Assembly: GCA_023439305.1 (NCBI GenBank)
Contig: JAEXOO010000003.1
Coordinates: 89,519-153,518 of the forward strand
Direction: 5' to 3'
From: Pseudomonadota bacterium
Lineage (GTDB): Bacteria > Pseudomonadota > Gammaproteobacteria > Burkholderiales > Burkholderiaceae_B
DNA: 64,000 nucleotides
The notes below the pieces were generated by a model, which did not search any database, was not told the DNA's origin, and saw nothing but the letters and a program-made list of their open reading frames with translations. Every line of letters begins with the position of its first letter. Position 1 is the stretch's first letter. The translations under genes and the position numbers were made by a program. Shown one piece after another: positions 9,098-20,933 of the stretch.

Positions 9098-10060
9098 TCA
9101 GGCGCTCTGGCGTGCCTGCTGGATCAGCGTGTCCAGCTTGATGGCGTCGGCGGTGAACAGGCGTATGCCTTCGGCCAGTTTTTCGGTGGCCATGGCGTCC
9201 TGGTTCAGCTCGGTACGAAACGCGACTTCATTGCTGGCGCGCCATTCAGGCGCATTGGCCTTGGCTTGTTCGACATTCAGGGCCGGGGACAGCTCGCCAT
9301 CGGCGGCGGCCAGCTGGCTCAGCAGCTCGGGGCTGATGGTGAGCAGGTCGCAGCCGGCCAAGGCCTGGATCTGGCCGATGTTGCGAAAGCTGGCGCCCAT
9401 GATTTCGGTGGGGATGTCGTAGGTCTTGTAATACTGGTAGATGCTGCGCACGGAGCGGACGCCGGGGTCGTTTTCTCCCCGATTGGCTTCTTCGTTCCAG
9501 TCGGCCCCGGCGGATTTCTTGAACCAGTCGTAGATGCGTCCCACGAAAGGGGAGATCAGCGTGACTTTGGCCTGGGCGCAGGCAATGGCCTGGGGCAGGG
9601 AGAACAGCAAGGTCAGGTTGCAGCGTATGCCTTCGGCCTGCAGGGCGCGCGCGGCCTGAATGCCTTCCCAGGTGGAGGCCAGCTTGATCAGAATGCGTTC
9701 GCGTTCAATGCCGGCGCGTTCGTAGTGCTGGATGATCTGGCGGGCGCGCTCGATGCTGGCCGGCGTGTCGAAGGACAGGCGGGCGTCCACTTCGGTGGAG
9801 ACGCGACCGGGCACGATGTCCAGGATCTGGCGTCCGAAAGCGACCAGCAGCAGATCGCTGGTTTCCGCCAGGCTGGCGCGCGGGTGTTCGGCGATGACGC
9901 GATCGAGCAGCGGACGGTAGGCGGGCTGCTGGACGGCCTTCAGGATCAGGGATGGATTGGTGGTCGCATCGGTGGGGCGAAAGGCACGCATGGCCTCGAA
10001 ATCGCCGGTGTCGGCCACGACGGTGGTGTACTGGCGCAGGGATTCAAGCTGAGTTGTCAT
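9098..10060 (-). CDS. tal: Transaldolase
   Basis: 320 aa, the length of TalB-type transaldolases. It transfers a dihydroxyacetone unit between sugar phosphates in the non-oxidative pentose phosphate pathway. Family features: FRPTDATTNPSLI near the N-terminus, the Schiff-base lysine in ERILIKLASTWEG (about residue 131), and LLFSLPQAIACAQA with FVGRIYDWFKK. Reads against carA and ends at the shared terminator at 9040-9080. Confidence 0.96.
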   Translation of the reverse strand: MTTQLESLRQYTTVVADTGDFEAMRAFRPTDATTNPSLILKAVQQPAYRPLLDRVIAEHPRASLAETSDLLLVAFGRQILDIVPGRVSTEVDARLSFDTPASIERARQIIQHYERAGIERERILIKLASTWEGIQAARALQAEGIRCNLTLLFSLPQAIACAQAKVTLISPFVGRIYDWFKKSAGADWNEEANRGENDPGVRSVRSIYQYYKTYDIPTEIMGASFRNIGQIQALAGCDLLTISPELLSQLAAADGELSPALNVEQAKANAPEWRASNEVAFRTELNQDAMATEKLAEGIRLFTADAIKLDTLIQQARQSA

Positions 10061-10182
10061 GTCTGTTGCAAGTCCATCTTAAAACCATCAAACCAATCGG
10101 CAACTGTAGACTATTTTGTGGCTAAACGCGCCTTTTTTAAGTGTTTTTCCCGATTAACTTCCGGAAGAAGGGGGATTGAGCA

Positions 10183-10188
10183 TATAAT
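10183..10188 (+). promoter_or_regulatory. Likely -10 element for carAB
   Basis: A consensus TATAAT lies 41 bp before the carA start codon in the tal-carA divergent spacer. No good -35 is found 16-18 bp upstream, so the promoter may be activator-dependent or weak. Confidence 0.5.
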
Positions 10189-10228
10189 TAGAAGGTTTAA
10201 TGTCAATTTCAGAACCGGGGTTTTTAAC

Positions 10229-11398
10229 GTGCTGCCGTCTTTATTTCCTGAGGAGTCCCGCACTATCACTAGTGCTATCCTAGCCCTGGCGGATGGAACC
10301 CTATTCAAAGGGGTATCAATCGGTGCCGAGGGGCACTGTGTTGCTGAGATCGTTTTCAATACAGCCATGACGGGTTATCAGGAAATCCTGACCGACCCAA
10401 GCTACAGCGGTCAAATTGTTACGCTTACCTATCCGCACATCGGTAATACCGGTGTCAACCCAGAGGACTCCGAATCCACCAAAGCCCATGCTGCCGGGCT
10501 TGTCGTTCGTGACTGTCCTTCCCGCCTGTCCAACTTCCGCTCCACCCAATCTCTGCCCGACTACCTGAAGTCGCAGGGTGTGGTCGCCATTTCTGGGGTC
10601 GACACCCGAAAGCTGACCCGCATCCTGCGCGAAAAAGGTTCGCAGGGCGCCTGCATCATGGTGGGCGACGACGCCGAGCGCGCGCTGGAGCTGGCCCGCT
10701 CTTTCAAGGGCATGCAGGGACAAGACCTGGCTAAGGTCGTCTCCACCACCGTGCGCCACGACTGGTCCGAGGGCTCCTGGGAGCTGGGTCAGGGCTTCAG
10801 CCAGCCTGAAACCGGCCGCTTCCATGTGGTCGCCTACGACTTCGGCGTCAAGGCCAATATCCTGCGCCTGATGGCGGATCGCGGCTGCAAGGTCACCGTG
10901 GTGCCCGCCCAGACACCGCTGGCCGATGTGCTGGCCTACCAGCCCGACGGCGTGTTCCTGTCCAACGGCCCTGGCGACCCAGAGCCCTGCGATTACGCCA
11001 TCGAGGCCTGCCGCGGCCTGCTCGAGCGCAAGCTGCCTGTCTTCGGCATCTGCCTGGGTCACCAGATCCTGGGTCTGGCCGTCGGCGCCAAGACCCTCAA
11101 GATGAAAAACGGTCACCATGGCGCCAACCATCCTGTGCAGGAGCTGTCCAGCGGACGCGTATTCATCACCAGCCAGAATCACGGCTTCGCGGTGGATGCG
11201 GACACCTTGCCGGCCAACGCCAAGGTCACGCACATCTCCTTGTTCGACCAGAGCCTGCAAGGCTTCGAGCTGACGGATCGCCCCGCGTTCTGCTTCCAGG
11301 GTCACCCTGAAGCGACGCCCGGACCGCGCGATATCGCCTCGCTGTTCGACAAATTCATCAGCCTGATGGCTGCTCACCAGGCCGACAAAGCCGCGTAA
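10229..11398 (+). CDS. carA: Carbamoyl-phosphate synthase small subunit (glutaminase)
   Basis: 389 aa from a GTG start; GGGG at 10217-10220 is the probable ribosome site. The open frame runs on upstream through the antisense of tal, but no ATG precedes the conserved region, and MLPSLFPEESR... gives normal CarA length. It is a class I glutamine amidotransferase with nucleophile C275 in FGICLGHQI and His359/Glu361 in QGHPEATPGP. It supplies ammonia to CarB for carbamoyl phosphate used in arginine and pyrimidine synthesis. carB follows 15 bp later. Confidence 0.96.
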   Translation: MLPSLFPEESRTITSAILALADGTLFKGVSIGAEGHCVAEIVFNTAMTGYQEILTDPSYSGQIVTLTYPHIGNTGVNPEDSESTKAHAAGLVVRDCPSRLSNFRSTQSLPDYLKSQGVVAISGVDTRKLTRILREKGSQGACIMVGDDAERALELARSFKGMQGQDLAKVVSTTVRHDWSEGSWELGQGFSQPETGRFHVVAYDFGVKANILRLMADRGCKVTVVPAQTPLADVLAYQPDGVFLSNGPGDPEPCDYAIEACRGLLERKLPVFGICLGHQILGLAVGAKTLKMKNGHHGANHPVQELSSGRVFITSQNHGFAVDADTLPANAKVTHISLFDQSLQGFELTDRPAFCFQGHPEATPGPRDIASLFDKFISLMAAHQADKAA

Positions 11399-11413
11399 GA
11401 TCACTATCGCACC

Positions 11414-14656
<3,243 letters not shown>

Positions 14657-14668
14657 GGCTCTCAGGCC

Positions 14669-14702
14669 AAAAGGGCGCACCCGCAGGTGCGCCCTTTTTT
14701 TT
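14669..14702 (+). terminator. Intrinsic terminator of carAB
   Basis: GGGCGCACC (14673-14681), loop CGCA, GGTGCGCCC (14686-14694), then eight Ts; the stem is preceded by AAAA. Textbook Rho-independent terminator. Confidence 0.95.
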
Positions 14703-14790
14703 GCCGCCTAATCATCAAGGCAAAAATGCTTTTTGTGCAGACAGCAGCGGGCTGTCCGCGAGGCACGGGGAAATTTCAGGAGATCAAATC

Positions 14791-15687
14791 GTGAAGTGGT
14801 TCATTCTTGCCGTGTTCATTGTTTGTACCTTGGTTGTGCATTATCGCGGGCGGGTGCGACACCGTTTTTCCCGTCAGGTGCTGGACCATTCCACCTTTAC
14901 CGCGCCGCTGAACTGCTTCATGTACGGTTTTTCTGCCGTGCCCAACAAACCTTATCTGGATCTGAGCAACTTCCCCGAACTGAATGTGCTGCTGGAGCGC
15001 TGCGACGACATCCGTGCCGAAGCCGAACGTTTGTACGGTGACGGCCATATCAAGGCCTCGGACAAGTACAACGATGCCGGATTCAATTCCTTTTTCAAGA
15101 CGGGGTGGAAGCGTTTTTACCTGAAGTGGTATGACGCCGACCATCCGTCGGCGCGAGGGCTCTGCCCGGTCACCACGGGTTTGCTCAAGGGTATCCCGAC
15201 CATCAAGGCGGCCATGTTTGCCTCGTTGCCGCCCGGCAGCCGCCTGCCGCGCCACCGCGATCCCTATGCCGGGTCCTTGCGCTTTCATCTTGGGCTGCTC
15301 ACGCCCAACAGCCCGGATTGCTATATCAATGTGGATGGCCAGGATTATTACTGGCGGGATGGCGAGGCTGTCGTATTCGATGAAACCTTCATTCATTTTG
15401 CCGAGAACAAGACCGGGCAGAACCGTATCATCCTGTTTGCGGACGTGGAGCGTCCCATGCGCTATCGCTGGGCGCAAGCCGTCAACCATGCCGTCGGCAG
15501 TTTTCTTTTGCGCGCCGCCGCCGCACCTAATCAGGAAGGCGATCGCACCGGGGGTATCAACCGTATTTTTGGCGGCGTCTACGCCGTGCGCCGTTTTGGC
15601 AAAGCCATTAAGAAAAAGAACGAAACTTTGTACTACGTGCTGAAGTGGGCGCTGGTGCTGGGCATTCTAGCCCTGATTTTTCTTTGA
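14791..15687 (+). CDS. lpxO: LpxO-like lipid A / aspartyl beta-hydroxylase-type Fe(II) dioxygenase
   Basis: 298 aa from a GTG start with a CAGGAG site at 14777-14782. It has one N-terminal transmembrane segment (residues 1-20), a cytosolic 2-oxoglutarate dioxygenase domain and a C-terminal hydrophobic anchor. Iron ligands are recognisable in RHRDPY and in the later FIHFAENKTGQNR, whose Arg would bind 2-oxoglutarate. Length and membrane layout match LpxO, which adds a 2-hydroxyl to a secondary acyl chain of lipid A. Some relatives hydroxylate ornithine lipids, which is notable because an OlsB-like gene lies at 25863. Substrate assignment is by family. Confidence 0.82.
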   Translation: MKWFILAVFIVCTLVVHYRGRVRHRFSRQVLDHSTFTAPLNCFMYGFSAVPNKPYLDLSNFPELNVLLERCDDIRAEAERLYGDGHIKASDKYNDAGFNSFFKTGWKRFYLKWYDADHPSARGLCPVTTGLLKGIPTIKAAMFASLPPGSRLPRHRDPYAGSLRFHLGLLTPNSPDCYINVDGQDYYWRDGEAVVFDETFIHFAENKTGQNRIILFADVERPMRYRWAQAVNHAVGSFLLRAAAAPNQEGDRTGGINRIFGGVYAVRRFGKAIKKKNETLYYVLKWALVLGILALIFL

Positions 15688-15794
15688 TCTCGATGCGCGC
15701 GCGGGCGGGCTCCCCAGCGCACCCATGCCAGCTGCTGCGGCATTCTTTCTTTCGGGGCCGGCGTCGGCCCTCGGTTTCTTGGAGCGTATAAAGC

Positions 15795-16565
15795 ATGCAG
15801 TCCGTTTTCATTACTGGCGCCAGCAGCGGTCTGGGCCGCGCCCTGGCCGCCGAATATGCGGCTCAAGGGGCTAGGCTGGGTTTGCTGGGGCGTCGCCGGG
15901 ATCAGCTCCAGGCGCTGGCTGACAGCCTGCCGGGGGAGCATCACATTTACGTTGTGGATGTACGTGATCGCGGCGCTTTGCACAAGGCCGCCGCAGACTT
16001 CCTGGCGGTGTGCGGAAACAAGGTCGATATTGTGGTGGCCAGCGCCGGTATCAGCGCCGGAACCTTGACTGAAGAGGTCGAGGACTTTGCCGTCTTCAAG
16101 GCCATCGTGGACACCAATCTGCTCGCCATGGTGGCTACTTTCGAGCCTTTTGTGGCGCCCATGAAAGTGGCAGGCGGCGGCGCTCTGGTGGGGGTCGCCA
16201 GTGTGGCAGGCATACGCGGGCTGCCCGGCGCGGGTGCTTACAGCTCATCCAAGGCCGCCGTCATTGCCTATTGCGAGAGTCTACGGCTTGAATTGGCGCA
16301 AGAGGGCATAGATGTGGTGACCATCGCGCCGGGCTACGTGCGTACGGCCATGACGGCTCAGAACCCATACTCCATGCCTTTTTTGATGTCTGCTGACGAG
16401 TTTGCCCGCCGTGCCGTCAAGGCGATAGACCAGGGCGTGTCTTACCGCGTCATTCCCTGGCCCATGGGCCTGGTCTCACGCTTGATGCGCCTGTTGCCCA
16501 ACTGGCTGTACGATCGCCTGGCGCGCAATGCGCCGCGCAAGCCGCGCCACCCTCTGGATTCCTGA
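15795..16565 (+). CDS. Short-chain dehydrogenase/reductase
   Basis: 256-aa classical SDR. The Rossmann NAD(P) motif TGASSGLG is at residues 7-14; the catalytic serine region is followed by the YSSSK tetrad motif (Tyr, Lys). The C-terminal segment (MRLLPNWLYDRLARNAPRK) is hydrophobic-basic and may associate with the membrane. GGAG at 15781-15784 supports the start. It lies 107 bp after lpxO and 5 bp before a LysE-type gene. The substrate is not predictable; many such membrane-leaning SDRs act on lipids. Confidence 0.8.
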   Translation: MQSVFITGASSGLGRALAAEYAAQGARLGLLGRRRDQLQALADSLPGEHHIYVVDVRDRGALHKAAADFLAVCGNKVDIVVASAGISAGTLTEEVEDFAVFKAIVDTNLLAMVATFEPFVAPMKVAGGGALVGVASVAGIRGLPGAGAYSSSKAAVIAYCESLRLELAQEGIDVVTIAPGYVRTAMTAQNPYSMPFLMSADEFARRAVKAIDQGVSYRVIPWPMGLVSRLMRLLPNWLYDRLARNAPRKPRHPLDS

Positions 16566-16570
16566 CTTCC

Positions 16571-17212
16571 ATGCTGCAACCGTTGTTTAAGGGCTTCATG
16601 CTCAGCCTGGCCATGATCGTGGCTATCGGCGCCCAGAATGCCTTCGTGCTCAAGCAAGGGCTGCTGCGCCGCCATGTTCTGCCCGTTGTGCTGATTTGCG
16701 CGCTGTCGGATCTGTTGTTCATTATCCTGGGCGTCATGGCGGTAGGGGCAGTCATTGCCGCCCGCCCCTGGCTGGCGCTGATTCTGACGCTGGGCGGCGC
16801 CTTGTTTCTATTGGCCTGCGGAGCCCGCTCTTTCCATGCGGCCTTGCGTTCAGAAAGCAGCCTGGACTTGCTGGACGGGCAGGGCGGTGCCGGGCTGTGG
16901 GCGACCATCCTGGCCACGCTGGCGGTGACCTACCTGAATCCCGGGGTGTATCTGGACACCTTGTTGATCATCGGCGGGCTGGGCGCCTCGTTCTCGGCCG
17001 AACAAAAACCCTGGTTCGTGGTGGGCGCGGCCCTGTCGTCGGGACTGTGGTTTTTTGGCGTGGGCTTCGGTGCGCGCCTGTTACTGCCCTGGTTCAGGCA
17101 GCCGCGCGCCTGGCGCATGCTGGAGCTGCTGATCGGGGTGATCATGTGGTCCATTGCGCTACCGCTGCTGTGGCAGGCCATAGCCCTGGCGCGCAGTCTT
17201 CACGCTGGTTGA
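16571..17212 (+). CDS. LysE/ArgO family amino acid exporter
   Basis: 213 aa with six hydrophobic segments. The conserved family start IGAQNAFVLKQGL (residues 18-30) and the TYLNPGVYLDTLL segment are diagnostic of LysE/ArgO exporters, which extrude basic amino acids. It begins 5 bp after the SDR stop, so probably co-transcribed. It faces the phosphatase gene with only a 9-bp gap and no visible terminator. Confidence 0.85.
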   Translation: MLQPLFKGFMLSLAMIVAIGAQNAFVLKQGLLRRHVLPVVLICALSDLLFIILGVMAVGAVIAARPWLALILTLGGALFLLACGARSFHAALRSESSLDLLDGQGGAGLWATILATLAVTYLNPGVYLDTLLIIGGLGASFSAEQKPWFVVGAALSSGLWFFGVGFGARLLLPWFRQPRAWRMLELLIGVIMWSIALPLLWQAIALARSLHAG

Positions 17213-17221
17213 ACGGCGGGG

Positions 17222-17875
17222 TCAGGGGGCTTCGTCCAGCGCCTGTTCGAGGTGGGGGAGCTGGCCCCAGGCCTGGGTCTTCCAGTTCCGGTCGGCGTCA
17301 ATGCTGAAGTAATTCAGGCTGGTGTTCAAGATGGAGTGGGCGCGGCGTGCATTCAGGGCCTGCTTGTTCAGGCGCCGCCAGACCATGTCGATGACACCAC
17401 CGTGCGCCACGACCAGCAATCCTTGTCCGGGGTGGGTGGCGGCCAGCCGCTCAAAACAGCTCAGCACTCGCGTCTGGAACTGGCGTAGGGATTCGCCGCC
17501 GTCCACAGCGTAGTCGATATCGACTGTATTGTCCGGCTGGTCGGGGCCGTGCCGTCCGGCGGCATCCCAGGGCTGCCCTTCCAGAGCGCCAAAGCCACGT
17601 TCGCGCAGACCCGGGTCCAGGTGTACTGGCAGACTCCAGTGGCGACAGGCCAGACGGGCCGTTTCGCTGGCGCGGCGCAGGTCGCTGCTGAAGACGGCGT
17701 CCACGTGCATGTCGAAGGCCGGCGAGCTCAGGTGACGCTGCAAGGCATGGGCTTGCTGCAGCCCTGTCTCGTTCAATTCTATGTCTTGCCAGCCCTGCAG
17801 GCGGCGGACCGCATTCCAGGCAGTTTCGCCGTGGCGTATCAGACAGATGGATGTGTTCATAGTCAGGATCATCAC
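17222..17875 (-). CDS. Histidine phosphatase (phosphoglycerate mutase-like) family protein
   Basis: 217 aa. The phosphohistidine motif LIRHGETAWN is at residues 12-21, and the second catalytic His sits in VVAHGGVIDMVWR. The acid residue is expected in LRERGFGALEG. Family members include CobC-type phosphatases and GpmB-like enzymes; no cobalamin genes are nearby, so the substrate is unknown. The start is uncertain: the internal Met at residue 6 (17860) is equally possible since neither has a clear ribosome site. Confidence 0.82.
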   Translation of the reverse strand: MMILTMNTSICLIRHGETAWNAVRRLQGWQDIELNETGLQQAHALQRHLSSPAFDMHVDAVFSSDLRRASETARLACRHWSLPVHLDPGLRERGFGALEGQPWDAAGRHGPDQPDNTVDIDYAVDGGESLRQFQTRVLSCFERLAATHPGQGLLVVAHGGVIDMVWRRLNKQALNARRAHSILNTSLNYFSIDADRNWKTQAWGQLPHLEQALDEAP

Positions 17876-18170
17876 GAAGAAAAGGGGTGAATGACGAAGC
17901 GTTGTGAGACGCCATGCTCATTGTAGAGCTTGCGGCATGAAGGATCAGCGAAGCGGGCTTATACCGCATATAGCCGATGCACGCGCAGAGCGTGGTGTTG
18001 CGGGTGCCTCGCTGCATGAACGAGGCGCGCGCACGCGCTTTTTGATGCCCGAGCAAGCCTTTCACGTCTAAAATTATGCCTCGACGCTTGTACCGCCCCT
18101 CAGAAGGCCGGAACGCGTCACGGATGTTGCTGTCATCCGTCCCGTTTCCTTCCCTTTGGAATTTCCTTTT

Positions 18171-19496
18171 ATGTCTCAGTCCTACTTCCCGCGCTGGCGT
18201 CGTGTCTCCGGCAGCGAGCCGGGTACCGTGGTGCAGCCCGATGAATGCCTGGCTACACCGCAGAATATCGCCATGGGAGCGCAGCACGTGGTGGCCATGT
18301 TCGGCTCCACCATCCTCGCTCCCTTGTTGATGGGCTTCGATCCCAATCTGGCCATTCTGATGTCCGGCATCGGCACCCTGATCTTCTTTGTGTTCGTGGG
18401 TGGTCGGGTTCCCAGCTACTTGGGGTCGAGCTTTGCCTTCATCGGCGGGGTGATCGCAGTCACCGGCTATGCCGGCAGCGGCGCCAATCCCAATATCGGT
18501 GTTGCGCTGGGCGCCATTATTGTGTGTGGCCTGGTCTATACCCTGATCGGCCTGTTGGTCTGGATCTTCAACGCCCGCACGCAAGGCGGCGCCGCACGCT
18601 GGATCAACAACTGGATGCCTCCGGTCGTGACCGGCGCCATTGTTGCCGTGATCGGTCTGAACCTGGCCCCTATCGCCGCCAAGGGCGCCATGGGCGGGGG
18701 CACGTTTGATTCGCTGATGGCCTTGATGACGGTGCTGTGCGTGGGCGGGATTGCTGTCTATACCCGCGGGGTGGTGCAGCGCCTGCTGATTCTGGTGGGG
18801 TTGATCGTCGCTTGCGCGCTGTACTGGCTGTTTACCAATGTCATGGGCTATGGCACGCCCGTTGATTTCTCGGGTATTCAGCGGGCGGCCTGGCTGGGGC
18901 TGCCGTCCTTCGCCTCGCCCGTCTTCGAGGCCCATGCGATGACCGTCATCGTTCCGGTGGCAATTATCCTGGTGGCGGAGAATCTCGGGCACATCAAGGC
19001 CGTCAGCGCCATGACGGGCCAGGATCTGGATGGGTATCTGGGCCGGGCTTTTGTGGGCGACGGCGTGGCCACCATGCTGTCGGGGGCGGTGGGCGGCACC
19101 GGCGTCACTACGTATGCCGAGAACATCGGCGTAATGGCGGCGACGCGCATCTATTCGACACTGGTCTTCGCTTTTGCTGCCGTGATTGCGATTTTCCTGG
19201 GATTCTCGCCCAAGTTCGGCGCCGTGATCCAAGCTATCCCCGGTCCGGTGCTGGGCGGAATGTCTATTGTGGTGTTCGGCCTGATCGCCATTGCGGGTGC
19301 CCGCATCTGGGTGGTGAATCAGGTGGATTTCAGTGATAACCGCAATTTGCTGGTGGCAGCGGTAACCTTGATTCTGGGCGCAGGAAACTTTTCCTTGCAA
19401 TTCGGCGTCATCCGTCTGGACGGCATCGGCTGCGCGACCTTCGGCGCCATCATCTTGCATGCGTTGCTGCGTGGACGCGGCGAATCACGCGGCTAA
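18171..19496 (+). CDS. Uracil/xanthine permease, RutG/UraA-like (NCS2 family)
   Basis: 441-aa integral membrane transporter with about 14 hydrophobic segments. Recognisable NCS2 features: PQNIAMGAQHVVAMFGSTIL near the N-terminus, VAENLGHIKAVSAMTG with the conserved substrate-binding Glu, and the GGTGVTTYAENIGVMA motif carrying the second Glu. The sequence resembles pyrimidine permeases (RutG) more than purine ones, by eye. A TTG five codons upstream is in frame, but the ATG at 18171 gives the normal N-terminus. Followed by a terminator-like hairpin near 19611. Confidence 0.88.
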   Translation: MSQSYFPRWRRVSGSEPGTVVQPDECLATPQNIAMGAQHVVAMFGSTILAPLLMGFDPNLAILMSGIGTLIFFVFVGGRVPSYLGSSFAFIGGVIAVTGYAGSGANPNIGVALGAIIVCGLVYTLIGLLVWIFNARTQGGAARWINNWMPPVVTGAIVAVIGLNLAPIAAKGAMGGGTFDSLMALMTVLCVGGIAVYTRGVVQRLLILVGLIVACALYWLFTNVMGYGTPVDFSGIQRAAWLGLPSFASPVFEAHAMTVIVPVAIILVAENLGHIKAVSAMTGQDLDGYLGRAFVGDGVATMLSGAVGGTGVTTYAENIGVMAATRIYSTLVFAFAAVIAIFLGFSPKFGAVIQAIPGPVLGGMSIVVFGLIAIAGARIWVVNQVDFSDNRNLLVAAVTLILGAGNFSLQFGVIRLDGIGCATFGAIILHALLRGRGESRG

Positions 19497-19566
19497 GCCT
19501 GCGTATTTTCCTCCTGAGCCAGGGCGACGCGTCGTCGTCAGCCCTGCCAAATCCCTGCCTGGGGTA

Positions 19567-19637
19567 GGGGCTTGCTATTTTCGGACAGTTTGCCGACAAT
19601 AGCTTTGACAGCCCCGACTTCTGGCGGGGATTTTTTT
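19567..19637 (+). terminator. Terminator with competing hairpin between uracil permease and greA
   Basis: CCCCG (19612-19616) pairs with CGGGG (19625-19629), followed by ATTTTTTT, giving an intrinsic terminator. The same CCCC run can instead pair with GGGGC at 19567-19571. That closes a longer hairpin whose inner stem is GCTATT (19574-19579) with AATAGC (19598-19603). The two structures exclude each other. It may simply end the permease transcript, or form a greA leader attenuator. Confidence 0.6.
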
Positions 19638-19744
19638 CGCCGAAGCCTCGTTTCGGCAGGGCATCCGTCCCGAATTACCGTTCTCCCCCCATTTTCCAGG
19701 CGCTCCCGCTGCGGAGCGTCTTTTACTTGTTGAGCAGGAATATC

Positions 19745-20221
19745 ATGTCTGCGATCCCACTGACTGCGCAGGGCGCACAACGTTTGCAAGTCGAATTACA
19801 CCGCCTCAAGACGGTGGAACGTCCCGATGTCATCAACGCCATCGCCGAAGCGCGCGCGCAGGGCGACTTGTCCGAGAACGCCGAGTACGATGCCGCCCGA
19901 GAGCGCCAGGGTTTCATCGAAGGCCGCATCAGCGAGCTGGAAGGCACACTGTCCAACGCCCAGATCATCGAGCCGGCCACATTGCAGGCCGACGGCCGCA
20001 TTGTCTTTGGCGCCACGGTCGAGATCGAAGAACTGGAATCGGGCAATACCGTGACCTATCAGATCGTGGGCGATGTCGAGGCAGACATCCGCGCCAACAA
20101 GATTTCGATTTCCAGCCCGGTGGCGCGCGCCTTGATCGGCAAGTCCGAGGGTGACGTGGTCGAGGTCAAGGCTCCGGCCGGCATCCGCGAATACGAAATC
20201 ATCGGCATCAATTACATCTGA
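19745..20221 (+). CDS. greA: Transcription elongation factor GreA
   Basis: 158 aa, exact family length. The N-terminal coiled coil carries the acidic tip region (QGDLSENAEYDAARERQGFIEGRI), followed by the FKBP-like C-terminal domain (TYQIVGDVEAD ... ISISSPVARALIGKSEGDVVEV). It stimulates RNA cleavage by backtracked RNA polymerase. The start at 19745 (MSAIPLT) is preceded by AGGAA at 19736-19740; an upstream in-frame TTG is ignored. Confidence 0.97.
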   Translation: MSAIPLTAQGAQRLQVELHRLKTVERPDVINAIAEARAQGDLSENAEYDAARERQGFIEGRISELEGTLSNAQIIEPATLQADGRIVFGATVEIEELESGNTVTYQIVGDVEADIRANKISISSPVARALIGKSEGDVVEVKAPAGIREYEIIGINYI

Positions 20222-20247
20222 TGCAGATCGGGCAGAAGGCCTGCCCG

Positions 20248-20303
20248 CGGGGCGATTTGCCCCGACAGCAAAAGAAAGGCCCCTGCATGGTTGCGGGGGC
20301 CTT
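20248..20303. terminator. Convergent greA/yhbY terminator region
   Basis: Two hairpins: CGGGGC(20248-20253)/GCCCCG(20259-20264) with a 5-nt loop, then AAGGCCCC-TGC (20276-20286)/GC-GGGGGCCTT (20293-20303). On the reverse strand the second stem is followed by a T-rich stretch (TTTCTTTT), so it should terminate yhbY. On the forward strand it may also serve greA, though the T-tract there is poor. Confidence 0.75.
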
Positions 20304-20325
20304 ATAATTTACGGCAGTCGGGCGA

Positions 20326-20916
20326 TCAGCGCTTGCCGGACGACAGTCCGCGTCGGGCACCCGCCTTCAGGGACATGGCGCTGCCGCCGGTGCGGCGAGT
20401 GGCGCTGCGAGGCGCTGCCGGCTTGACGGCGGCAAACTTCTGCACGCCGCGCGGCGAGGCGGCGGCTTTCTTTTCTAGTGTGCTGTTGCGCTCGGTCTTC
20501 ATTTCGGCGCGGCGAGCCCGCTCAGAACTGCGGGTGCGCTGCACCCCGGAGGCGGCCAGCTTCTTGGGCGTGTAAGGATCGGACGGTTTGCGAACGGCGC
20601 GGGTCGGCTTTTCAGGAGCGGCCAGTACGGAAGGGCGCTCGGGATTGGGCTTGTAGACGGTCAGCATTTTGCCCAGGTGATGAACCGGGGCGGCATCCAG
20701 CGTTTCGCAGATGCGCTCGAGAATCTCCAGGCGGGCTTCGCGATCGTCGCCGGCCACACGGATCTTGATGAGCTGATGGGCCTGAAGGTGCACGCTGATT
20801 TCTTTCAGCACAGCCTCCGTCAGGCCGTTGTCCCCGATCAGGACAACTGGGCGCAAGGCGTGAGCAGCAGCACGAAGATCGCTGCGCTCATGAGGTGTAA
20901 GGTTGAGTTTTGGCAT
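20326..20916 (-). CDS. yhbY: YhbY/CRM-domain RNA-binding protein with long basic tail
   Basis: 196 aa. Residues 1-97 form the CRM domain (LTPHERSDLRAAAHALRPVV; GxxG loop GDNG at 28-31) that associates with pre-50S ribosomal particles. Unlike E. coli YhbY (about 97 aa), residues about 100-196 are a low-complexity tail rich in Lys, Arg, Ala, Ser and Pro, predicted disordered. It is divergent from rlmE with only 17 bp between start codons, so each promoter must lie inside the other gene. The yhbY / rlmE-ftsH arrangement is conserved in proteobacteria. Confidence 0.93.
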   Translation of the reverse strand: MPKLNLTPHERSDLRAAAHALRPVVLIGDNGLTEAVLKEISVHLQAHQLIKIRVAGDDREARLEILERICETLDAAPVHHLGKMLTVYKPNPERPSVLAAPEKPTRAVRKPSDPYTPKKLAASGVQRTRSSERARRAEMKTERNSTLEKKAAASPRGVQKFAAVKPAAPRSATRRTGGSAMSLKAGARRGLSSGKR

Positions 20917-20933
20917 AAAGAGATTGTACGGGA

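Noticed and set aside
9266..10228. A long N-terminal extension of carA reaching into tal
   Set aside because: The extension is the antisense of transaldolase with repetitive Gly/Asp/Gln composition; the GTG at 10229 gives the normal CarA start.
17451..19460. A 669-codon reverse-strand open frame opposite the uracil permease
   Set aside because: His/Asp/Gln-rich antisense shadow of a clear 14-helix transporter; only its final part overlaps the real phosphatase gene in another frame.
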